Assembly (NCBI GenBank): GCA_028691695.1
Contig: JAQUYU010000003.1
Coordinates: 1 to 49,928 of the forward strand
Source of the DNA: Sphaerochaetaceae bacterium
GTDB lineage: Bacteria; Spirochaetota; Spirochaetia; Sphaerochaetales; Sphaerochaetaceae
DNA length: 49,928 nt
Direction: 5' to 3'
Shown here: piece by piece, positions 40,168 through 45,901 of the stretch
Layout: each line of letters begins with the position of its first letter
How positions within the stretch are numbered: position 1 is the stretch's first letter
Position numbers and translations under genes: made by a program
The notes under the pieces: model-generated
Databases searched by the model: none
Told to the model about the DNA's origin: nothing
Seen by the model: only the letters and a program-made list of their open reading frames with translations

Positions 40168-41124
40168 ATGGAAAATACTGATAAAGAAAAAAGCAAGCTT
40201 GATGAAGAGCTTCTTGGGACCATACTGTCCAGCAAGAGCCTTTCCGGCGATACTGGCCTTGAAGAAGGAGCTCACAGTCTTCGGAAGAACGGCTGCTCGA
40301 TAGAGCTCAGGAGTACTCCGAACGTAAGGATTGAACGGAAGACAGACCATCCAGGCATCAATGTCTATGTGAAGGATGGGGCCCCGCTTGAGTTCGTCCA
40401 TGTTCCGGTGATTATTACAAAGGGCGGCTTCGATGATGTCGTGTACAACGACTTTCATGTGGGAAAGAATGCCCATGTGATCATAGTCGCTGGCTGCGGA
40501 ATCCACAACGACGATGACTGCAATGCCCAGCATGATGGAATTCATCGCTTCTTCCTTGATGAGGGAGCCGATGCCCAGTATGTTGAGAACCACTATGGCG
40601 AAGGAACCGGAACAGGAGAGAGAATCCTGAACCCTGAGACAGATGTCCAGCTTGGCAAGAGCGCCACGCTTCGGATGGAGATGGTTCAGATCAAAGGCGT
40701 TGATTCAACTGTACGCACGACAAATGCCGAGCTTGGCGAGAAGGCGACGCTTCTGGTGACTGAAAAGATAATGACGACCGGAAAGCAGACTGCGAAGACG
40801 ATTTTCAATGTGAAGCTCAATGGCAAGGACTCGAAATGCCAAGTAACTTCCAGAAGCTATGCCATTGATGATTCAAAGCAGACCTTCGTTTCCAACGTCG
40901 AAGGCAATGCAAAGTGCTTTGCTCATGTCGAATGCGATGCTATAATAAGAGATCACGGCAAGGTGACCTCTGAACCGGCCATAACTGCCAATGATGTTGA
41001 TGCCAGCATGATCCATGAGGCTCAGATTGGAAAGATTGCAGGGGAGCAGCTTACCAAGCTGATGACCCTGGGACTTACGGAGAAGCAGGCAGAGCAGGAA
41101 ATCATCAATGGTTTCCTTGCTTAG
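40168..41124 (+). CDS. minimal SufB-like Fe-S scaffold (SmsB)
   Basis: The 318-residue protein is a single, short SufB/SufD-family scaffold, against about 480-500 residues for classical SufB. The C-terminal beta-helix core keeps the key positions: AHVECDAII, aligned with the scaffold cysteine of SufB, and MIHEAQIGKI, aligned with the SufB HEA motif that helps form the cluster. With SufC it would form a BC complex with the same subunit in both scaffold positions, as described for the SMS (SUF-like minimal system). ATG 40168 is preferred because GAGGAA lies 4 nt upstream; a start at 40153 would overlap sufC and lacks a binding site. Confidence 0.85.
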   Translation: MENTDKEKSKLDEELLGTILSSKSLSGDTGLEEGAHSLRKNGCSIELRSTPNVRIERKTDHPGINVYVKDGAPLEFVHVPVIITKGGFDDVVYNDFHVGKNAHVIIVAGCGIHNDDDCNAQHDGIHRFFLDEGADAQYVENHYGEGTGTGERILNPETDVQLGKSATLRMEMVQIKGVDSTVRTTNAELGEKATLLVTEKIMTTGKQTAKTIFNVKLNGKDSKCQVTSRSYAIDDSKQTFVSNVEGNAKCFAHVECDAIIRDHGKVTSEPAITANDVDASMIHEAQIGKIAGEQLTKLMTLGLTEKQAEQEIINGFLA

Positions 41125-41154
41125 GCGGACTATTTTATTTTGAAGGAGCACGTA

Positions 41155-42459
41155 ATGGGCTTGATTGAAAACTATATTGATTTTCTCAGCAACTGCAAGA
41201 CTGAGCGAAAATGCATCACTCAGATTGAGAAGGAAGCACGATCTAAAGGCTTTGCAAGCATTGATGAGGTCAAGGATCTCAAGGCTGGAGACAAGGTCTT
41301 TGTTTCCAAAATGGGGAAGAGCATTGCTCTGTTCGTCATTGGAAAGAAGGACATCGCCGAGGGAATGAACATTCTCGGTGCTCATCTTGATTCGCCTCGC
41401 CTTGATGTGAAGCAGAATCCAGTCTACGAGAAAGAGGGCATCGTTTACCTGAACACCCATTACTACGGCGGTATCAAGAAGTATCAGTGGGTCGCTCTTC
41501 CGCTTGCCATCCACGGGGTGGTATGCCTTGTTGACGGCCGCAAGATCGATGTAAACATCGGCGATGAAGAGGGCGATCCTGTTTTCTGCGTTTCTGATAT
41601 CCTGCCGCATATTGCACAGGAGCAGATGAAGAAGACTGCCGCTGAGTTCATTGAAGGCGAGAAGCTTGATCTGGTTCTTGGCGCCTATCCTGAAGAGAAT
41701 ACCGGCAAGGACAAGATCATTGCCATTCTCAAGGACAAGTACGGCATCGAGGAAAAGGACTTTGCTTCTTCTGAGCTTGAAGTTGTTCCTGCTGGCAAGG
41801 CTCGTGAATGCGGGCTGGATCGCAGCCTGATCCTTGGCTATGGTCAGGATGACAGAGTGTGCGGCTATACTTCGCTTGAGGCTATTCTCGATTCCAAGCC
41901 AGCTGACAGGACTTTGTGCTGCCTTCTGGTGGACAAGGAAGAGATTGGAAGCTGCGGAGCAACCGGCATGAGATCCAGATTCCTGGACAATGCTGTTGCT
42001 GATGTTGTTTCTCATCTTTCAAAGGATTATTCAGAGTATTCAGTGCGCAAGGCTCTTGAGAACTCCATGATGCTTTCAAGCGATGTGAACGCCGCCTATG
42101 ATCCGCTGAACAGCGATCTGTATGACAAGCAGAATTCTTCTTTCCTTGGAAAGGGAGTTGTGTTCAACAAGTACACGGGTTCTCGTGGAAAGAGCGGTGC
42201 AAGCGATGCAAACCCTGAGTTCATTGCAAAGCTCCGCGGCCAGCTTGATGAGCACAAGGTGGTTTACCAGAACGCTGAGATGGCAAAGGTAGATGTCGGC
42301 GGTGGCGGAACCATCGCGCTTTATGCAGCCTACTATGGGATGCAGGTCATTGACTGCGGTGTTTCCGTTCTGAGCATGCATGCTCCTTGGGAAATCACAA
42401 GCCGCTTTGATATCGAGCAGGCATATGCAGCTTACAAGGCTTTCCTGCTTCTGAAGTAG
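41155..42459 (+). CDS. apeB: M18-family aminopeptidase
   Basis: The 434-residue metallopeptidase has the M18 dizinc ligands in order: GAHLDSPRLDVKQNP, GYGQDDRVCGYTSLEAI, VDKEEIGSCG, SSDVNAAYDP and LSMHAPWEI near the C-terminus. M18 enzymes are large cytoplasmic complexes that remove N-terminal residues, often acidic ones, from peptides. It could use peptides brought in by the Opp system. GAAGGAGC precedes ATG 41155. It lies 30 nt after smsB without a terminator, so it may share that transcript. Confidence 0.93.
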   Translation: MGLIENYIDFLSNCKTERKCITQIEKEARSKGFASIDEVKDLKAGDKVFVSKMGKSIALFVIGKKDIAEGMNILGAHLDSPRLDVKQNPVYEKEGIVYLNTHYYGGIKKYQWVALPLAIHGVVCLVDGRKIDVNIGDEEGDPVFCVSDILPHIAQEQMKKTAAEFIEGEKLDLVLGAYPEENTGKDKIIAILKDKYGIEEKDFASSELEVVPAGKARECGLDRSLILGYGQDDRVCGYTSLEAILDSKPADRTLCCLLVDKEEIGSCGATGMRSRFLDNAVADVVSHLSKDYSEYSVRKALENSMMLSSDVNAAYDPLNSDLYDKQNSSFLGKGVVFNKYTGSRGKSGASDANPEFIAKLRGQLDEHKVVYQNAEMAKVDVGGGGTIALYAAYYGMQVIDCGVSVLSMHAPWEITSRFDIEQAYAAYKAFLLLK

Positions 42460-42480
42460 ATAAAACTGATCAACCATTGC

Positions 42481-42503
42481 AGGCCGCCCCATGAAGGCGG
42501 CTT
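42481..42503 (+). terminator. hairpin after the M18 gene
   Basis: Stem aggccgcc (42481-42488) with ggcggctt (42496-42503), 7-nt loop, one G-T pair. The T-rich tail is weak (gcttct). It leads straight into dispersed motif copy D. Confidence 0.6.
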
Positions 42504-42505
42504 GC

Positions 42506-42520
42506 TTCTGGCCAATCCCT
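42506..42520 (-). repeat. dispersed motif AGGGATTGGCCAGAA, copy D
   Basis: Exact minus-strand copy. It starts a mosaic shared with 25.9 kb: the motif, then gaaaacttcccgaa (42571-42584), then a minisatellite. Confidence 0.7.
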
Positions 42521-42591
42521 CATGCTTCTTCCCATTGGTTCTGCCATTTCCCTAAATATGCCAAATACCGGAAAACTTCCCGAAATATTCA

Positions 42592-42750
42592 GTTCGGCAG
42601 TTCGGCAGTTCGGCAGTTCGCTTCCAGTTCGGTTAGATCGGTTAGTTCGGTTAGTTCGGCAGTTCGGTTAGTTCGGCAGTTCGCTTCCAGTTCGGTTAGT
42701 TCGGTTAGATCGGTTAGATCGGTTAGTTCGGTTAGTTCGGCAGTTCGGTA
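42592..42750. repeat. 8/9-bp minisatellite with three unit types
   Basis: About 18 units: gttcggca (8 bp), gttcggtta (9 bp) with variant gatcggtta, and gttcgcttcca (11 bp) twice. A higher-order pattern repeats after 63 bp (the 11-bp units start at 42616 and 42679). With the flanking mosaic and the deoC promoter it fills the 490-bp gap between the M18 gene and deoC. Open frames across it are low-complexity and not believed. Confidence 0.92.
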
Positions 42751-42853
42751 TATACGGTTTGAAGTTGTAGATAGCTTAGGGTTTGAGGATGTATTGATCA
42801 AATGAAAAACCAGTTGCCGGTTCAATGGAAACAATCATTTTCGGATTACGATC

Positions 42854-42917
42854 AATCTCTATTGAATCTCTATTGACTTGCATGTTGATTGACACCTGTA
42901 TTTGCGGGTGTTAGAAT
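42854..42917 (+). promoter_or_regulatory. deoC promoter with tandem 11-bp repeat
   Basis: Perfect TTGACA (42889-42894), 17-bp spacer, TAGAAT (42912-42917). Immediately upstream, AATCTCTATTG occurs twice head to tail (42854-42864, 42865-42875), one helical turn apart, ending 13 bp before the -35 box. This would suit an activator or repressor site. Confidence 0.7.
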
Positions 42918-42950
42918 TAAATCCACTCAAAAGAATACAAGGAGTTTTTC

Positions 42951-43598
42951 ATGACAATAGATCAGATTGCAAAACACATTGACTACACTATGCTCAAGGC
43001 ATTTTCAACATGGGACGATATCAAGGCACTCTGCGATGAGGCTGCTGCCCATCACACTGCATCGGTATGCATTCCTCCTTCATTCGTGAAGCCTGTTCAT
43101 GAAGCCTATGGACCGAAGATCCGTGTTTGCACAGTCATCGGATTCCCTCTTGGATACAATACAGAGGAAACCAAGGTTTTTGAAGCCAGAAAGGCCATCG
43201 AAGAAGGCGCCGAGGAAGTAGACATGGTGGTAAATATCGGAGATGTGAAGATGGGCAAGTGGGACAAGATCACTACAGAGATTGCAGCCCTTCGCAGGGC
43301 TTCCAAGGGAAAGATCCTGAAAGTCATCATCGAGACCTGCTATGATACCGAAGAAGAGAAGATCCATCTGTGCAAGTGCGTGACCGATGCCGGGGCCGAC
43401 TACATCAAGACCTCCACAGGATTCGGAACTGCAGGTGCATCGCTTGAAGACATCAAGCTCTTCAAAGAGCACATCGGACCGAATGTGAAGATCAAGGCCG
43501 CCGGTGGAATCAGAACAAAGGCAGCAATGGAAGCATTCATTGAGGCTGGCTGTGACAGAATCGGCGCAAGCGCCAAATTCGATACTCTCAAGGACTGA
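42951..43598 (+). CDS. deoC: deoxyribose-phosphate aldolase
   Basis: DeoC splits 2-deoxyribose 5-phosphate into acetaldehyde and glyceraldehyde 3-phosphate in deoxynucleoside breakdown. The 215-residue TIM-barrel protein has VDMVVNIGDVKMG (catalytic Asp91 region), the Schiff-base Lys153 in YIKTSTGFGTAGAS, and KAAGGIRTKAAM with the second lysine. AAGGAG precedes the ATG. It is followed after 2 nt by cdd, forming a nucleoside-salvage operon. Confidence 0.96.
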   Translation: MTIDQIAKHIDYTMLKAFSTWDDIKALCDEAAAHHTASVCIPPSFVKPVHEAYGPKIRVCTVIGFPLGYNTEETKVFEARKAIEEGAEEVDMVVNIGDVKMGKWDKITTEIAALRRASKGKILKVIIETCYDTEEEKIHLCKCVTDAGADYIKTSTGFGTAGASLEDIKLFKEHIGPNVKIKAAGGIRTKAAMEAFIEAGCDRIGASAKFDTLKD

Positions 43599-43600
43599 CG

Positions 43601-44044
43601 ATGGAAACCAATGATGAGCAGGGAAAAGAACTGATTCAGAAACTCATTCTCACTGCACTTGATTCAAGAAGACGCTCCTATGTCCCTTATTCAGGGTTTT
43701 CCGTAGGGGCTGCTCTTCTTGGAAAGAGCGGGAAGATCTATTGCGGATGCAATATCGAGAACTCAAGCTTCGGAGCTACGAACTGCGCCGAAAGGACAGC
43801 TTTCTTCTCTGCTGTCAATCAAGGAGAGAAGGAGTTCGATGCTATTGCAATCGTCGGGGGAAAAGCTGAGAACGGGCCGTCAAGTTACTGCCCGCCTTGC
43901 GGAATCTGCCGCCAGGTGATGCTTGAGTTCTGCGACCCTGACAAGTTCAGGATCATCCTTGCAAAATCAAAAGATGATTTTTGCATCTATAAGCTTTCTC
44001 AGCTGATTCCTGTCTCATTCGGACCAAAGGATCTGGGGAAATAG
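43601..44044 (+). CDS. cdd: cytidine deaminase
   Basis: Cdd converts (deoxy)cytidine to (deoxy)uridine. The 147-residue protein has PYSGFSVGAAL, the catalytic Cys62-Ala-Glu64 motif (NCAERTAFF), and PPCGICRQVM with the other two zinc cysteines (100 and 103), plus GCNIENSSFG for nucleoside binding. The size suits the small homotetrameric type. With deoC it forms a short pathway for salvage or breakdown of deoxynucleosides; no nucleoside phosphorylase gene is in view. Confidence 0.95.
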   Translation: METNDEQGKELIQKLILTALDSRRRSYVPYSGFSVGAALLGKSGKIYCGCNIENSSFGATNCAERTAFFSAVNQGEKEFDAIAIVGGKAENGPSSYCPPCGICRQVMLEFCDPDKFRIILAKSKDDFCIYKLSQLIPVSFGPKDLGK

Positions 44045-44047
44045 CCA

Positions 44048-44842
44048 GTGGAAATCAAAGTCCTGTTTTCTCCATCCGATGAAGTTCAAGCTGTGCAGCT
44101 TCAGAAGAAGTGCGATGTCAAAGATCTATCTATGGATACATCGCTCAACTGCAGCAAGGATCTTCCTCCATTCTACGAGTGCTACGAAAATGGCAAGCTT
44201 GTTTCATTTCTTACTTTGTTCTTTCCTCATGAAGGAGAGGTCGAAGCAACCGCTTTCACCGATCCTGCATTCAGAGGGCAAGGTTTCTTTGGCCTTCTTG
44301 TGAAGAAAGCAGCTGAACAGAGCCTGAGATGCGGCTTTCAGAAGATGATCTTTGCCATTGAAGGCGAAAGCGAAAGCGGTAAGGCTGCTGTGAAGCATTT
44401 TCCAGCAAGCTATTCGTTCAGCGAATATGCGATGAAGCTTGATTCGGTCAATGCTCCTGTTTCAAGACTGCCTCGGATTACGCTTGAAAAGGCAACAGAA
44501 GAGCTGTATGCCCAGCTTGAGTCAGAACCATTGATCCAAACTCCCCAGCGCATCATGTACATCGCCATGGAGAATGGCCGGCCTGTCGGTCATGCTGCTC
44601 TTTGCCCGGATGGAGATGATATCTGGATCTACCATCTGTGCATTGCTTCGCCATTGCGCGGAAAAGGGCTTGGCGAATCATTGATGAGGGCTTTGATAGA
44701 GGAAGCTCATCCGCGAAAACCGATTCTTGAAGTTGATACGAATAACATTCCTGCGCTTTCTCTGTACATGAAGCTTGGGTTCAAGCCTGTATCAACGATG
44801 GATTACTTCAGCATGGATTTGCGAGCTTTCAAAGAATGCTGA
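44048..44842 (+). CDS. GNAT acetyltransferase with two GNAT-like halves
   Basis: The 264-residue protein has two acetyltransferase-like regions. The first has an acetyl-CoA motif-A-like AFTDPAFRGQGFFGLLVKKA (about 75-95); the second has CIASPLRGKGLGESLMRALI (about 198-217) and the closing VDTNNIPALSLYMKLGF typical of active GNATs. The second half is probably the active one. The acceptor is unknown. The GTG start at 44048 lies 3 nt after the cdd stop, so it is at least transcribed with the nucleoside genes. A hairpin follows. Confidence 0.82.
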   Translation: MEIKVLFSPSDEVQAVQLQKKCDVKDLSMDTSLNCSKDLPPFYECYENGKLVSFLTLFFPHEGEVEATAFTDPAFRGQGFFGLLVKKAAEQSLRCGFQKMIFAIEGESESGKAAVKHFPASYSFSEYAMKLDSVNAPVSRLPRITLEKATEELYAQLESEPLIQTPQRIMYIAMENGRPVGHAALCPDGDDIWIYHLCIASPLRGKGLGESLMRALIEEAHPRKPILEVDTNNIPALSLYMKLGFKPVSTMDYFSMDLRAFKEC

Positions 44843-44867
44843 CAGCCATGACTGTATTTCTCTAGGT

Positions 44868-44888
44868 GTGAACGGTGCGGCCGTTTAC
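44868..44888 (+). terminator. hairpin after the GNAT gene
   Basis: Stem gtgaacgg (44868-44875) with ccgtttac (44881-44888), 5-nt loop, one G-T pair. There is no T-run, so termination here is uncertain. Confidence 0.4.
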
Positions 44889-44904
44889 CCAAATATTCAG
44901 GCAT

Positions 44905-45012
44905 TTGACTTAGCTTGAAAGTTGTTTATAATAATCAAAGAGGCATTGCTGCAAGGCAACGACCTCAGTTTTATACGGAAACCCGCCTGAGCTGAGATGT
45001 CACGGCGGGTTT
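44905..45012 (+). ncRNA. candidate small RNA with own promoter and terminator
   Basis: TTGACT (44905-44910), 16-bp spacer and perfect TATAAT (44927-44932) form a strong promoter in the 327-bp gap before the toxin-antitoxin pair. The transcript would start near 44939 and contains a nested hairpin (gagg/cctc outside, ttgc/gcaa inside) and then a 9-bp stem, aaacccgcc (44979-44987) with ggcgggttt (45004-45012), followed by a moderately T-rich tail. No open frame with a ribosome binding site is seen in these about 75 nt. I know of no RNA family it matches. A perfect palindrome, AGTTGCA-tat-TGCAACT (45031-45047), follows; the rest of the gap up to 45120 shows nothing clear. Confidence 0.5.
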
Positions 45013-45120
45013 ATCTGTCTCTATGATGCAAGTTGCATATTGCAACTATCAAGCTCATGATTGAAATAACAAGAAAATCACTCAACCTTAACCACCTCCT
45101 GCATTCGAGCGCTGATTGCC

Positions 45121-45164
45121 TTGACTATTCCGGTTTTATGTATATACTAGTATATACTAGGTGG
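45121..45164 (+). promoter_or_regulatory. promoter, operator and ribosome binding site of the toxin-antitoxin operon
   Basis: TTGACT (45121-45126), 16-bp spacer and TATACT (45143-45148). The -10 box lies in a tandem repeat of TATATACTAG (45141-45160), which contains the perfect palindrome TATATACTAGTATATA (45141-45156). A repressor bound here would block the promoter, as antitoxins do. AGGTGG (45159-45164) is the likely ribosome binding site. Confidence 0.7.
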
Positions 45165-45169
45165 CAGAT

Positions 45170-45436
45170 ATGGTACTTCAGATCAAGAAATGGGGAAATT
45201 CTCAAGGAATTAGGATTCCAGTTGAGCTTCTGAACGAAACAGGTCTTTCTGTCAATGACAGACTTGCTGTTACTTCTTCAGAACATGGAAAGATTGAAAT
45301 CACGAAGATAGATTTGCCGCATAAAGCACTCAAAGCTGCTGGAATGCTTCATCGGTTTGCAGACCCTGAACTGCGGAAGAAGGAGAAAGATGCTTTTGCC
45401 GATGCCATGAAGGAGAAGTACGGAATTGCTGATTGA
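45170..45436 (+). CDS. MazE/AbrB-type antitoxin
   Basis: The 88-residue protein starts MVLQIKKWGNSQGIRIPVEL, the swapped-hairpin AbrB/MazE DNA-binding domain, with LLNETGLSVNDRLAVTSSEH completing it (to about 50). The rest is a charged helical tail likely to wrap the toxin. It should bind the palindromic operator upstream and neutralise the PIN toxin. The start at ATG 45170 is supported by AGGTGG 5 nt upstream; GTG at 45161 is an alternative but overlaps that site. It overlaps the toxin gene by 11 bp. Confidence 0.88.
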   Translation: MVLQIKKWGNSQGIRIPVELLNETGLSVNDRLAVTSSEHGKIEITKIDLPHKALKAAGMLHRFADPELRKKEKDAFADAMKEKYGIAD

Positions 45437-45788
45437 TACCAATGTCATACTGAGATACTTGCTTGAAGATGATAAGGAATCTTTTGAAATCGCCTCAAGG
45501 CTCATCAGCGATGGGGCTTCCACGCTTCCAGAAACAATTCCTGAATTGATTTATGTTCTGACTAAGGTCTATAGCATTGACAGAATTACTGCGGCAGATG
45601 CAGTTCTTTCTGTTCTGGAGGATGTAGATGTGGAAAACGTGAAGTCAATCAAGTCAGCTCTAGAGCTTTTCAGAAAAACAGGACTAGATTATGTTGATTG
45701 CCGATATGCAGTTCTTGCTATTGAAAACAGGTATGATGTCTTCACATTTGACAAAAAGCTGGTATCTTTCATAAGAAATGGAAGATAG
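45426..45788 (+). CDS. PIN-domain toxin (VapC-like ribonuclease)
   Basis: The 120-residue PIN protein has the acidic metal-binding residues expected: Asp4 (LIDTNVILR), Glu40 (PELIYVL), Asp91 (LDYVDCRYAV) and Asp109 (VFTFDKKL). VapC-type toxins cut RNA, often tRNA or rRNA loops, and stop growth when free of antitoxin. A TTG at 45426 is the likely start, with AAGGAG 10 nt upstream; no ATG is available before the conserved DTN. The rare start and the overlap with the antitoxin gene would keep toxin output low. Confidence 0.88.
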   Translation: MLIDTNVILRYLLEDDKESFEIASRLISDGASTLPETIPELIYVLTKVYSIDRITAADAVLSVLEDVDVENVKSIKSALELFRKTGLDYVDCRYAVLAIENRYDVFTFDKKLVSFIRNGR

Positions 45789-45884
45789 CAGCTGTTTTAT
45801 GATGACACTATTTCCAAAAGCGTAATTTTTCGGTATATTCAATCAAATCAGTACAGTAATTTTCTGCACTGGAAATAAGCTTCA

Positions 45885-45899
45885 AGGGTTTGGCCAGAA
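45885..45899 (+). repeat. dispersed motif AGGGTTTGGCCAGAA, copy F
   Basis: One-base variant of the dispersed motif, ending 2 bp before the activase start codon. Confidence 0.55.
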
Positions 45900-45901
45900 A
45901 A

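Noticed and set aside
40873-42015. 380-residue minus-strand open frame opposite the M18 aminopeptidase
   Set aside because: Shadow of a highly conserved plus-strand gene; no recognisable domain, start site or promoter.
42491-42834. Open frames of 104 residues (plus) and 81 residues (minus) across the minisatellite
   Set aside because: They are low-complexity translations of the tandem units (SVRSV- and TELTD-like repeats), lack ribosome binding sites and exist only because the unit has no stop codons.
44940-45015. ZTP or other known riboswitch in the candidate small RNA
   Set aside because: Only a short CCGCC-type string is similar; the required core elements are missing and no related gene follows.
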